Made by a program: the position numbers and the translations under genes. Of a stretch of DNA of 64,000 nt, positions 52,531 to 62,182 are shown piece by piece. Source of the DNA: Daejeonella sp. JGW-45 (lineage in GTDB: Bacteria > Bacteroidota > Bacteroidia > Sphingobacteriales > Sphingobacteriaceae); assembly GCF_029360805.1 (NCBI RefSeq), contig NZ_JARKNC010000002.1, positions 289,978 to 353,977 on the forward strand, in the 5' to 3' direction. A model generated the notes under the pieces. It saw only the letters and a program-made list of their open reading frames with translations. It did not search any database and was not told where the DNA came from. Each line of letters starts with the position of its first letter. The stretch's first letter is position 1.

Positions 52531-53967
52531 TTATAGGGAAATATTAATATTAAAAACGTCTTTAAGTGTTTGTCTGGCTGCGTAGTATCCGCACATGCCA
52601 TGCACGCCCCCACCCGGCGGGGTCGATGCCGAGCAGATGTAAATGCCTTTTGCAGAAGTACGGTAAGGTGAGCTTCTTAACACCGGCCGTGTAAATAGCT
52701 GGCCGATGTCAATGATGCCTCCATTAATATCCCCGCCGATATAGTTGGGGTTATAAGCCTGGACCTCCCGGGTGTTCATGGTATGCTTTGCCAGGATAAG
52801 ATCTTTGAAGCCCGGCGCGAAACGCTCTACCTGCGACTCTATCGCTGCGGTCATATCCGTTTCCGAGCCGTTCGGCACATGGCAGTAAGCCCAAGCCGTT
52901 TGTTTTCCTTCGGGTACACGGCTGCTGTCAAACAGGCTTTGCTGTGCGAGGAGTACGAACGGCCTTCCCGGATGCCCGCCGCCCGCAGCGAGCTTTTCGC
53001 CGGCGGCAATCTCTTCGAAGGTATTGCCCAGATGTATCGTCCCGGCTTTCCGCGCTTCTGCGGAGGTGAACGGAATCGGACCGGATAAGGCCCAGTCGAT
53101 CTTGAATACGCCCATGCCATAACGGTAACGGCTGAGCTGCCATTTATAAACCGGTGAAAAATGGTCGCCTGCTATCTCCAGGATCTGTTTCGGACTAAGA
53201 TCGAAGAGAACTGCTTTCGCGGATGGGATATCTCTCATCACGCGGATATGAACGCCGGTTTGGATCTTCCCGCCAAGGCTGAGGAAATATGAAGCAAGGG
53301 CATTGGCGATCTCCTTGGAGCCGCCCCTTGGCAAGGGCCAGCCGTGAAGGTGGCCCGCAGCCATTAACACGAGACCGATAGCCGAGGTAGCGAGGTTCGT
53401 AAGCGGCTGAATCGAATGCGCTGTCATACCCGCCCACAGCCCCCGGGCTTCCCTGGTAGCGAACTTACCGGCCAGCGACGACGCCGGCCTTAAAGCATTG
53501 AGGCCGAAAGCAGCCAGGTCCAGTGGGTGCTTCGGGTAATGCAGCGGACCGAGTACATCTGCCGCCAACCCGGGCCAGCTCTTCACCAGCGGCGCCAGAA
53601 GGTCTTTATAAGCTCTGGCGTCTGCACCCAGGCCTTCTGCTGTTTCGTCGAGCGACTTCCTGAGCACCGCGGCAGATCCATCGTCGAAAGGGTGAGCAGC
53701 CAGTACTTCCGGGTAAATATATTCCAGTCCGTGCTGGGCGAGAGGCAGGGTGTTGAAGAAAGGAGATCCTGCGGCCAGGGGATGAATAGCGGAGCATACA
53801 TCATGAATATAACCCGGCAGAGTAAGTTCGGCCGAACGCAAACCGCCCCCAATAGTATCTTTAGCTTCGATAAGCAGGACCGACAAGCCGGCCTGCCGCA
53901 AAGCAATTGCCGCCGACAAGCCGTTGGGGCCGGCCCCTATTACTACCGCATCACATTCTGTATTCAC
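52531..53967 (-). CDS. FAD-dependent phytoene-desaturase-like oxidoreductase
   Basis: 478 residues. The N-terminal dinucleotide-binding motif VVIGAGPNGLSAA is followed by EAKDTIGGGLRSAEL; the C-terminal FAD segment is GIYICSASTPPGGGVHGMCG. It belongs to the CrtI/PYROXD2-like amine-oxidase superfamily; the substrate is unknown and need not be a carotenoid, since no carotenoid genes are near. The start is a GTG at 53967, supported by a Shine-Dalgarno AAAGGAG six bases upstream, rare in this organism group. It is in the middle of the sulfur operon. Confidence 0.85.
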   Translation of the reverse strand: MNTECDAVVIGAGPNGLSAAIALRQAGLSVLLIEAKDTIGGGLRSAELTLPGYIHDVCSAIHPLAAGSPFFNTLPLAQHGLEYIYPEVLAAHPFDDGSAAVLRKSLDETAEGLGADARAYKDLLAPLVKSWPGLAADVLGPLHYPKHPLDLAAFGLNALRPASSLAGKFATREARGLWAGMTAHSIQPLTNLATSAIGLVLMAAGHLHGWPLPRGGSKEIANALASYFLSLGGKIQTGVHIRVMRDIPSAKAVLFDLSPKQILEIAGDHFSPVYKWQLSRYRYGMGVFKIDWALSGPIPFTSAEARKAGTIHLGNTFEEIAAGEKLAAGGGHPGRPFVLLAQQSLFDSSRVPEGKQTAWAYCHVPNGSETDMTAAIESQVERFAPGFKDLILAKHTMNTREVQAYNPNYIGGDINGGIIDIGQLFTRPVLRSSPYRTSAKGIYICSASTPPGGGVHGMCGYYAARQTLKDVFNINISL

Positions 53968-54027
53968 GTGGTTCTCCTTTAAGCTTGAATATCATAAAAT
54001 CTATTTAATTAAACATAAATATTCTGG

Positions 54028-55950
54028 TTAATTATACTTACCGGCGCTCAATGTACTCTCCGACAGGTTGTATCTCTTGTTGATCCTGTCCAATACTACA
54101 TAGATGGAATCGCGGTTCTCGTCGAGCCCCTTCAGTATCACTCTTGAGCCGTCTTTAGTACTGTAGTTCAATATCATCTTGCTTCGTCCTATATCCCGTG
54201 CAGGCCTTGCGAATTCACGGTCGCGGCGGGTGGAATACGCCCGCGGGTCGATCATCCGGTTCTCGTCACCGATGTTCTTCCAGGCTGCAGGACTTATCCA
54301 GCTTTCCGGATATCTGCGGGGGTCGCTTTTCGCTGTTGCCGCACCGGCCGTTTCCCGGCCGCGGCCTCTTCTCATAGCCGCTACAGCATTCTTATCCTGC
54401 AGGTAAAGCACGTTTTCAATCGTATCCGCGTAGTAATGAAAAGCCCGTTGTCCGCCGGCAGTACCCGCTATTTCGAAGGTCCGCTGAATATCGCGCATTG
54501 GGCTGCCTCCCCCGTTTGAAGGGTCTATCGTTACCGGCTTGTTGACCTTAAAGGTCAGGGTGGTCCAGTTTTCGAAGGTAGCCTGCTGCCAGCGGATGCT
54601 GTCGACGGGAGAGTAAGGAATGATCGAGTCGTTAAGCCTGAACTCCGTGACTGCATAGTTGCCGCGCAATTGCTTTACACCGGCGGTAGACGGCTGCTTA
54701 TATGGATCGTATTTAAAATTGATCACTTCGGTATAGGTGAGTATCCCAAAGAAAATGATGAATACGAGCAATTTAAGCCCGATGCGCGTGTATCCCAGCC
54801 AATTGCGGGTAAAATAAGGGTAGTAGCTATTGGGTACCGTATATTGCTGCCGGATAAGGAGATTGTAAAGTCTTGGTACATCATCTACGAGCAGGAATGC
54901 TCCTAACAGAACGAAATAGAAGGCATAGACATGTACCCCGCCGTCATAGGCATAATTTACGAAAGTAATGTCTCCCAAAGCTCCGATCAGCAGGATCGCC
55001 CCGTAAGTAGTCGTTTTACGGAACAGCAGCAAGCCTCCTGCGAGAAGCTCAACCACTCCGCCGAAGACCTGGTACCAGGGAACAATACCTACGGACAGCC
55101 AGTAGATCTTCTGAGCGGTGAAGTCGCCAAAGTCTGTGTTCAGCAGGCCCAATGAGGGGTATGGCATCTGAGTTGGGAATAGCTTGGTGTATCCAAAACC
55201 GATTATTCCTATTGCCGCGCGGTATCGCACGATAACTTTAAGCCAGTAATACAGCACGTTATACTCTTGTCTCTTCCGGTCAAAGGCTGTCCATATCAGG
55301 CCGGCGATTGTTGCTATGAGGAGAGCAAGGCCCCAATCGGCATAATCGGCGAGGAAGCTCCTTTTTGGAGGGGTTTGAACTGCGGGCTGCGAGTTCCGGT
55401 TTTTTTGCACCGGCTCAGAAGAACTGGCAGGATTGAGTCGCGATGCAGAAACCTGTTGAGTTTCGTTACCAGAATGGTCTCTTGCGGAAACCACTCCGTC
55501 TTCCGGTGAGGATAACTTGGTTCTATGCCCCCTGCCGCTGTCGGGCAAATTACTTTCGTTTTTCAACTGCGCTCCGTCAACTTTCTTTCTCCTTTCGCTT
55601 GCGTCTTTAACTCCTTCGCCCCTCACAGGTGTTCTTTCTCCCCGTGCACCCTCCGGTGCAATTCCTTCATCACCTCCTCCGCCTCTCGACAAGCCCATGA
55701 AACTCCTCACACTCGGGCTGAACCGCGCGATGTCGTAGATATCCCTGTAATGTGGATTGAGCCAGTCTATGCTGGCCAGATTTCGGTACCATCCGCCGCT
55801 GAGCGGGATCGACATAAGTATAAAGAATCCAAATGCTATGCGGAAAAGAACCTTTTGATAGCCCTTCCAGGATGCAGGCGGTACGACCCTTTTCTTATCA
55901 GCGATACTAAGCGTATGCCCGGGAGCTGATGTATGTTTTTTATCTGACAT
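54028..55950 (-). CDS. DoxX-like membrane protein, long paralogue with low-complexity insert
   Basis: 640-residue membrane protein. A first helix (~35-55) is followed by a hydrophilic linker at ~88-198 and then a DoxX-like four-helix core (~205-370), with VIVRYRAAIGIIGFGYTKLFP and GGVVELLAGGLLLFRKTTT in part. The C-terminal ~200 residues are a soluble domain with strands, ending in LNYSTKDGSRVILKGLDENRDSIYVVL (in part). The paralogue next door has the same order without the linker. DoxX relatives include the small subunit of thiosulfate:quinone oxidoreductase, so an electron-transfer or sulfur role is plausible in this operon, but it is inference. Confidence 0.78.
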   Translation of the reverse strand: MSDKKHTSAPGHTLSIADKKRVVPPASWKGYQKVLFRIAFGFFILMSIPLSGGWYRNLASIDWLNPHYRDIYDIARFSPSVRSFMGLSRGGGGDEGIAPEGARGERTPVRGEGVKDASERRKKVDGAQLKNESNLPDSGRGHRTKLSSPEDGVVSARDHSGNETQQVSASRLNPASSSEPVQKNRNSQPAVQTPPKRSFLADYADWGLALLIATIAGLIWTAFDRKRQEYNVLYYWLKVIVRYRAAIGIIGFGYTKLFPTQMPYPSLGLLNTDFGDFTAQKIYWLSVGIVPWYQVFGGVVELLAGGLLLFRKTTTYGAILLIGALGDITFVNYAYDGGVHVYAFYFVLLGAFLLVDDVPRLYNLLIRQQYTVPNSYYPYFTRNWLGYTRIGLKLLVFIIFFGILTYTEVINFKYDPYKQPSTAGVKQLRGNYAVTEFRLNDSIIPYSPVDSIRWQQATFENWTTLTFKVNKPVTIDPSNGGGSPMRDIQRTFEIAGTAGGQRAFHYYADTIENVLYLQDKNAVAAMRRGRGRETAGAATAKSDPRRYPESWISPAAWKNIGDENRMIDPRAYSTRRDREFARPARDIGRSKMILNYSTKDGSRVILKGLDENRDSIYVVLDRINKRYNLSESTLSAGKYN

Positions 55951-55976
55951 GATATTAGATTTGGTTTCCTTATGAT

Positions 55977-57311
55977 CTAGAGTTTCAAGCTGCCGAGCCG
56001 GCCCAGCTTGACGGGATATTTCTTATGGATCTTATTGAGCACAGCGTATACGGAGTCTTTATTCTCATTAAGTCCGCGGAGAATAATAGTAGAGCTGTCA
56101 GGCTTGGTATATTGCAGGGTCAAAGTTTCATCCGGGTAGTTCTTGTTTTTATTTTCAAGTCGCAGGACATTACCCGGGGTGTCTGCCTTATACGAGTAAT
56201 AATGCCTGCCGCCCGAACCGGCAAGCTCGTAGTTGCGGTCCTTATCGTTCCGGGAGATCTTTTCTGCATTAGTCGAATCGAGTATTACGAGACGGTTGGA
56301 CCGGATGCTGATGGTCGCCCATTTCTCAAAAACCACATCCTTCCACCGGGTAGGATCTGTGAGAGAATAAGGGATAACCTTATTATTGATCCTGAACTCG
56401 GAAACATTATAGATGCCGCTGGCTCCGGGTATTCCTTTGCTTACGGGAAACTGGTAGGGATCGGTTTTATAATCTGAATAGGTCGCATATCCGTATAGGA
56501 AAACAAAGAAGAAAATGACAAAGCCCTTAAGAGCCAGGCGGACGTTCTTCAGTTTACCGGGAAATTCCGGTTTGAACGTATCGGGAGATGTAGGGCGTTC
56601 GAGAGAGACGAGGTTATAGATCCGCTGAGCATCATGGGCCAGTACAAATAAAGCGAGTACGATGAGGTAAAAACTGTAAACATACTCACCGCCTTCATAG
56701 GCCAGGTTCGACATGAACACATTCCCGGTGAATACAAGGATGAGCAATGCTCCCACGCTGGCTGTCTTCCTGAAGAATAATAGCAGCCCGGCGAGGATTT
56801 CCACTCCTCCAAGGAAGGACTCATACCCAGGGACGATCCCCAGGCTAAGTGAGAATATTTTCCATGCGTGGAAGTCGCCGTAGTTTGTGTTCAGGTTACT
56901 GATCGAAGGGAATGGCGCTTGTGCCGGGAAGAATTTGATCATCCCGTAGCCTATGATCCCGATAGCGAGCCGGTAACGCACGATCACGCGCAGCCAGTAA
57001 TATAAGGTATTGTAGTCTGTGTTTTGAGGATCTCTTTTTGTCCATACAAACGCCCCGACGGCGGCAATAATGACGAGCAGGAACCAGTCAGCAAAGGTTT
57101 CTGCGCCGGAGAAGAATCGCGGGAAATAGCGGCTAATAGTGAAAATATCTCCGTAATAGAGATCTGCCCAATTTATAGAGAACAGATCGCGATAGAATTT
57201 CCAGTCGAGCGGAACAGCCTGCAGCACCAGGTAAATAAAGATGAACCTGAAGAAAGCCTTCTGTGTGTCTGTCCATGGACCAGGGTTCGGATTAGTAAAA
57301 GTCGTAGCCAT
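55977..57311 (-). CDS. DoxX-like membrane protein, short paralogue
   Basis: 444 residues and clearly homologous to the downstream 640-residue protein: VIVRYRLAIGIIGYGMIKFFP and GGVEILAGLLLFFRKTASV (in part) align with its core, and the C-terminal domain matches around LRGLNENKDSVYAVL. It has a helix near residue 20, a helix near 80 and the four-helix DoxX-like core, then a soluble domain of ~180 residues that I do not recognise. It starts 51 bp after the susD stop and precedes the long paralogue by 26 bp. Function unknown. Confidence 0.78.
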   Translation of the reverse strand: MATTFTNPNPGPWTDTQKAFFRFIFIYLVLQAVPLDWKFYRDLFSINWADLYYGDIFTISRYFPRFFSGAETFADWFLLVIIAAVGAFVWTKRDPQNTDYNTLYYWLRVIVRYRLAIGIIGYGMIKFFPAQAPFPSISNLNTNYGDFHAWKIFSLSLGIVPGYESFLGGVEILAGLLLFFRKTASVGALLILVFTGNVFMSNLAYEGGEYVYSFYLIVLALFVLAHDAQRIYNLVSLERPTSPDTFKPEFPGKLKNVRLALKGFVIFFFVFLYGYATYSDYKTDPYQFPVSKGIPGASGIYNVSEFRINNKVIPYSLTDPTRWKDVVFEKWATISIRSNRLVILDSTNAEKISRNDKDRNYELAGSGGRHYYSYKADTPGNVLRLENKNKNYPDETLTLQYTKPDSSTIILRGLNENKDSVYAVLNKIHKKYPVKLGRLGSLKL

Positions 57312-57362
57312 AACGATAGGTTTTTAACAGGGCCGGCTTATACCGGCCCTGGTGTAAATAGA

Positions 57363-58706
57363 TTAGTATCCGGGATTTTGAACCAAAGCTTTATCCGCCT
57401 GGATCTGATCGATCGGGATTGGCATCAGCAGGCGGTTGGGATCAGTTACATTTAATACTGCTGCCGCCCTTCCTGTGCGCACCAGGTCGAACCAGCGGTG
57501 GGCCTCAAATGCAAACTCAAACCGGCGCTCATTCTCAATGGCCAGCAGGATATCTGCTTGCGTAAGTGCTGGTGTGGCCTCCAATGCGGAGCGGTTCCTT
57601 ACGGCATCAAGGTCTGCCCGCGCAGCTGCAAGCTTAGCTCCGCCCTGCTGTGCCCGTGCTTCTGCCCTGATGAGATATAGCTCGGCGATGCGGATTACGT
57701 AGGTGGGATCGGTTGCCGGGCTTCTGTAGTAAAGGTTACCGAACCAGCGATTCTGGTTGTCTTTTGCTACGAGGGCGCTGCGTGTTCCGCCAATTGCCGG
57801 GTTGTTAACAAGGGCAACGAAGGCATCATTTGGAGCCCATTGCCGGGTGCCGCCGTTAGACTGGGGCTGCCACTGCCCGCGGTGCCCGTTCGTTTCATTG
57901 CTGCTGTAGTAGAATTCGAAAACGGATTCTTTTGTTCCTCTTTTACTTTCAGGGAAGAAAAAGGAGTTGTAAGGCGCAAGCAACTCGTAGTTGGCAACAT
58001 CCGCGATCACCTTGTCGGCGAACTCCTCAGCTTTCGCCCAATCTTTCTGGTACAGGTAGAACCTTGATTTTAAAGCCCAAACGGTTTTCCGCGTTGCGCG
58101 ATATCTGTCCGTGCTAAGCGGAAGTAAGGGCTCAGCCAGGTCAAGATCGGCCAAAGCTTGAGCATATACCTGTGCCTGGGTACTTTTAGCAACACCCCGG
58201 TTATCTGTTGCGGCAAGCGTGGGTTTAGTGATTATCGGTGCGCCGCCCCAGGTCCTGGCGAGGTCGAAATAGGCAAGGGCCCGGATAAAATAGGCTTCCC
58301 CGGTGATCTGGTTCTTCAGGGCCCCTGTAAGAAGGGGATCTGTAAGGGCCGGAACTTTGGCTATTATGTGGTTTGCACGGTTTACAGCACTGTATATCCC
58401 ATTCCACACCCCGCCAATGGTAGAGTTCTCCGGGTTTACCTTGTGGTTTATAAATTCCTGAACCTGCGATTGAGAGCCTGTCCATTGCACGTTGTCGCCC
58501 GAAAGGTAGGCGATCGACTGGAAGCTTGTTCCGTAATAGCCACGTGAGGCTTCGTATACCGCCCTGATTGCAGTTTCGGCAGAGCCCTTGTCTACAATGG
58601 TCTGCTGGTCTGAGATCGATGATCGCGGCTCTACCTCTAATATCCCTTCGCAGGAAGCAAACACGACGAGGATCAGGAATGCGCTTATATATTTTAATGT
58701 CTTCAT
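57363..58706 (-). CDS. SusD/RagB-family lipoprotein of the sulfur operon
   Basis: 447-residue surface lipoprotein, SPII signal ending at FASC (Cys19). Typical segments: GEAYFIRALAYFDLARTWGG near residue 130 (in part), RIAELYLIRAEARAQ near 345, and RRFEFAFEAHRWFDLVRTG near 400 (in part), ending in PIPIDQIQADKALVQNPGY. It follows SusC by 26 bp and precedes the DoxX-like gene by 51 bp with no terminator, so import and oxidation genes appear to be one transcript. Confidence 0.95.
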   Translation of the reverse strand: MKTLKYISAFLILVVFASCEGILEVEPRSSISDQQTIVDKGSAETAIRAVYEASRGYYGTSFQSIAYLSGDNVQWTGSQSQVQEFINHKVNPENSTIGGVWNGIYSAVNRANHIIAKVPALTDPLLTGALKNQITGEAYFIRALAYFDLARTWGGAPIITKPTLAATDNRGVAKSTQAQVYAQALADLDLAEPLLPLSTDRYRATRKTVWALKSRFYLYQKDWAKAEEFADKVIADVANYELLAPYNSFFFPESKRGTKESVFEFYYSSNETNGHRGQWQPQSNGGTRQWAPNDAFVALVNNPAIGGTRSALVAKDNQNRWFGNLYYRSPATDPTYVIRIAELYLIRAEARAQQGGAKLAAARADLDAVRNRSALEATPALTQADILLAIENERRFEFAFEAHRWFDLVRTGRAAAVLNVTDPNRLLMPIPIDQIQADKALVQNPGY

Positions 58707-58732
58707 GTCTTTATTTTTTTTATTGCCGTATA

Positions 58733-61700
58733 TCAGAGAACTACATTTACCCCGAACTGTATGCCCCGAGGCTGCGGAGGCGTACCCAAGTCAATTCCCT
58801 GCTCATTCTGCGAGCTGCTGGCTGCAGATTCGGGATCCAGGCCGGTGTAATTGGTAATAGTGAACAGGTTGGTCCCCACCACGAACAGGCGGACATTTTC
58901 GATCCTTACCTTATGGGTCAACGACTTCGGCAGCGTATAGCCAATGTTGAGCGATCTCAATTTCAGGAAGGACCCATCCTCCAGCCAGCGGCTTCCTCCA
59001 TCCCGGTAGTTATTGATATTGATCCCGTCAGGTTTCGGTATATTGGTGATGTCGCCTGGCTTTTGCCACCTGGCGTTGTTGCTCGCAAAGATTATGCGCG
59101 CCGCATCACGGGCTCCCCCGCCCTCACCAAAAAAGCGATTGTGATTATATATTTTATTGCCCGACTGGAACGCCAGGAAGACCGATACATCGAAGCCCTT
59201 GTAGGTAAGATTATTGGTTAAGCCCCCGAAGAATTTAGGCCATATACTCCCATTGATCCGCCTGTCGTCCACAGTGATCCTCCCGTCATTATTATAGTCC
59301 TGGTATACAGAATTCCCGGTCTGCGGATCGACATACAGTTCATTATATACCCAAAATGAATAAAGCGGACTACCCTGCTGCTGCAGGATCAGGTCGCGGC
59401 TGCCATATTTTAGTGGCGTTTCGAGCTTGTCTATATTGTTTACGTTCCTCGAAATGTTCAGGCTTGTGCTCCATGTAAAGTGGCTCTTCCTGATGTTGAC
59501 GGAGTTGATATTGAACTCAAAGCCTTTGTTGCTGATCTCAGCAGCGTTGCTCATATAACTCGCAAAGCCCGTGGTTGCCGGTAAGGTTAAGCGCAGCAAT
59601 CCGTTCACGGTCTGCTTGTGATAAGCGTTAAATTCAAGGTTGAGGCGCTCGTTGAAGAGGGAAATATCGACCCCGGCATTATACTGGTTGGTCCGCTCCC
59701 ATTTCAGGTCGGGATTTGCCAGCTGCTGCGGAGCGATTCCGGGACTGTCCTGGTAAGAACTGCCGCCGCTCCATAGGCCCAATGAAGCGAAGCTGCCGAT
59801 ACCATTCTGGTTACCGGTAACTCCATAGCTTCCTTTAAGCTTCAGATCGCTGATAAAAGCCACGTCCTTTAGGAAGTTCTCACCCTTTATCCTCCAGGCC
59901 CCGCCGACAGACGGGAAATATCCCCAGCGGTTATTTGATCCGAAGCGCGAGGATGCATCCGCTCTCAGGCTAGCCTCCAGCAGGTATTTGCCGGAAAAGT
60001 TATAATCGATCCTGGAAAAGAAGGATACTAAGGTAGCTTTGTTCCAGCTTTGTGACCCCGTTGTAACGGCTGCTGAGGAGATCTGCTTAAATGAGTTATT
60101 GGCAAAACCACGGCCTGTGCTCGAGGTACCTTCTGAGATATCGGCCTGGAGTGTGTTCCCCACCAGCACACCGAAACCATGGCGGCCCAGAGTTTTGCGG
60201 TAGTTAAGAGTCTGCTCATTCAGCAAAGAGGTAGATTGGCCCACGGAGGACGTTGCGAGGCCATTAGGGCTTCCGGAGATGAGAAAGGTATTCCAGTACT
60301 CTGATTCGTCGTAATTATTGTAGTCGACGCCCACTGTACTTCGGAAAACCAGGTTCGGCAGCAGGTTGGCCTGTGCGTATAGACTCCCTATATAGCGCAG
60401 GCTTGTTGAATGCACATCATAGTATTTCAAAAGCAGGTCAACATTGTCGAATCCGGCGCGGCCAACAGGTATACCCAGTTCATTGACCGGCGACAAATAG
60501 GTCGGCGTATGCAACGCAGCCTGAAGCAGTCCCCCTGCAGGCCCATCACCCGCCCGGGCTTGGTTGCGGCCTGTCCGGGCAAAAGTATTGCTTACGCCGA
60601 CCTGGATCTTTTCATTGATCTTTTGATCCAGATTTACTTTAAAGCTCCCGCGGTTAAATGTAATCGGCTTTAGGATGGATTCCTGATCGTTATAACCGGC
60701 AGCGATGTAGTACTTGGTCGTTGCCGTACCGCCGCTTAAGGACAGATCGTAATTCTGCATACCTGCAGTCTGGAATACCTGACCCAGGCGGTCGTACGTC
60801 TGCTGCTCGGAAGGGCGGCCGCGGCCGCCGGCAGAAACCGGACGAAATGGGACTGTCGATGCAGGGTTCCCCGTATTCACCCACCATTCGTTTACCAATG
60901 TTGCGTGCTCCGGACCTGTAGTTAATTCCCATAGCTTTTCAGCTTTAGACCATCCCTGGGACGCGTTGAAGCTTATCTTGGATTTCTGGTTGTAATTTCC
61001 CCGCTTGGTAGTGATCAGGATCACGCCATTCGCACCGCGCGATCCGTAAAGGGCGGTTGCATTTGCGTCTTTAAGCACTTCAACGCTTTCTATATCCGCA
61101 GGATTGATATCTGCTATCGGGGAAGATGCCTTACCTCCTGTGCTGATAGTTTGAAGGCTGTTGGTATTTATAAAAACACCATCTACAACATACAGGGGAT
61201 CGTTATCTGCGTTGATGGACGTCGCTCCCCTAACGCGGATGTTCACAGTTTCGCCCGGCACACCCGTATTAGATGATATCTGTACTCCCGGAACCTTACC
61301 CTGCAGCTGTGAATCGAAACTACCTGTCGGGATATCTTTGGTTTCTGCCGGGTTTACTTTAGTGATTGATCCTACCAGGTTTTTACGTTCCTGGGTACCA
61401 TAGCCCACCACGATGATCTCGCCCAGCTGGTTGATAGATTCCTCTAGTGAAACTTCTACCGGGCTTCCGTCGACAACCACTTCCTTTGTCTTATAGCCGA
61501 TATAGCTAACTATGATGGTATACGGGAACTTCTGCCCCGTAACGAAATTGAATTCTCCTTCACTGTCGGTGAACGCCTTATGGGTAGTGCCCTGCAGTTG
61601 GACGATAGCTCCCGGAAGTGTGGTTTTGGTCCTGCCGTCTATGACCGTGCCACGGAGAGTGGAATTGATCAAAGGTACTGTTGGTGTCTGCGCAGAAACA

Positions 61701-61801
61701 AATGAAGGAATAAATAATATTAATAGCCCCAGACCTAATGGAATCAGGTATCCGGAGAAAACCAGGTTGTGTAAAGACCTGATCTTTGCATTTTTTTGCA
61801 T
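58733..61801 (-). CDS. SusC/RagA-family TonB-linked transporter of the sulfur operon
   Basis: 1022-residue outer-membrane transporter. The signal peptide ends near FVSAQTP; a CarboxypepD_reg-like domain follows (~45-125; GTVIDGRTKTTLPGAIV), then plug with IIVVGYGTQERKN near 135 and LYGSRGANGVILITTK near 250, then the barrel ending ...FGVNVVL. The ATG at 61801 begins just before the signal peptide; one at 61843 would add 14 polar residues. A strong promoter lies ~344 bp upstream, so the mRNA has a long leader. Confidence 0.95.
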   Translation of the reverse strand: MQKNAKIRSLHNLVFSGYLIPLGLGLLILFIPSFVSAQTPTVPLINSTLRGTVIDGRTKTTLPGAIVQLQGTTHKAFTDSEGEFNFVTGQKFPYTIIVSYIGYKTKEVVVDGSPVEVSLEESINQLGEIIVVGYGTQERKNLVGSITKVNPAETKDIPTGSFDSQLQGKVPGVQISSNTGVPGETVNIRVRGATSINADNDPLYVVDGVFINTNSLQTISTGGKASSPIADINPADIESVEVLKDANATALYGSRGANGVILITTKRGNYNQKSKISFNASQGWSKAEKLWELTTGPEHATLVNEWWVNTGNPASTVPFRPVSAGGRGRPSEQQTYDRLGQVFQTAGMQNYDLSLSGGTATTKYYIAAGYNDQESILKPITFNRGSFKVNLDQKINEKIQVGVSNTFARTGRNQARAGDGPAGGLLQAALHTPTYLSPVNELGIPVGRAGFDNVDLLLKYYDVHSTSLRYIGSLYAQANLLPNLVFRSTVGVDYNNYDESEYWNTFLISGSPNGLATSSVGQSTSLLNEQTLNYRKTLGRHGFGVLVGNTLQADISEGTSSTGRGFANNSFKQISSAAVTTGSQSWNKATLVSFFSRIDYNFSGKYLLEASLRADASSRFGSNNRWGYFPSVGGAWRIKGENFLKDVAFISDLKLKGSYGVTGNQNGIGSFASLGLWSGGSSYQDSPGIAPQQLANPDLKWERTNQYNAGVDISLFNERLNLEFNAYHKQTVNGLLRLTLPATTGFASYMSNAAEISNKGFEFNINSVNIRKSHFTWSTSLNISRNVNNIDKLETPLKYGSRDLILQQQGSPLYSFWVYNELYVDPQTGNSVYQDYNNDGRITVDDRRINGSIWPKFFGGLTNNLTYKGFDVSVFLAFQSGNKIYNHNRFFGEGGGARDAARIIFASNNARWQKPGDITNIPKPDGININNYRDGGSRWLEDGSFLKLRSLNIGYTLPKSLTHKVRIENVRLFVVGTNLFTITNYTGLDPESAASSSQNEQGIDLGTPPQPRGIQFGVNVVL

Positions 61802-62151
61802 ACTTTTACTATAAGGTTTATGATAGATCGAAGCAGGTGGCAAGTCGCATTGAGGCCTGTTTCTTTTGATTTAAATCCCGGGGAAATGCTCTTAGCATTT
61901 CCCTTTTTTATTTAGTGCTGGCGTAGAATTATCTTTGATCCCCCTCCTTTCGAATAATATATGCTTATTAATGGTTTGTCTTTCGCCCAGGGCTTACTTC
62001 CTGCGCAACTGCAGAATGCTGCAATGAATAGTTAACAGCAATACATGCAACAATAGCTGGTAAAGTTTTTTACCGTTCTGGTTTGGATAAACGTACTTGC
62101 GTTCTTTTGTAAAGCCATTGTTTTAAACAGGTAACCTTAACGATTACGACA
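61802..62151 (-). other. Long untranslated leader of the susC operon with hairpin
   Basis: About 344 bases lie between the predicted transcription start (~62145) and the susC ATG. The only clear structure is a perfect 10-bp stem, GGGAAATGCT / AGCATTTCCC with a 3-base loop at 61881-61903, followed on the plus strand by TTTTTTA, which looks like a plus-strand terminator. In the minus-strand leader the same stem is preceded by an A tract. Confidence 0.55.
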
Positions 62152-62182
62152 CAAATATAGAAGGAAGATTTAATAATACAAA
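62152..62182 (-). promoter_or_regulatory. Strong Bacteroidota promoter of the sulfur operon
   Basis: On the minus strand TTTG (62182-62179), a 19-bp spacer and TATATTTG (62159-62152) match the primary-sigma consensus exactly. It is the only full match in the region and drives susC and the genes behind it. Confidence 0.85.

Noticed and set aside
55525-55929. 134-codon plus-strand ORF
   Set aside because: Antisense to the long DoxX-like gene and composed of low-complexity sequence mirroring its insert.
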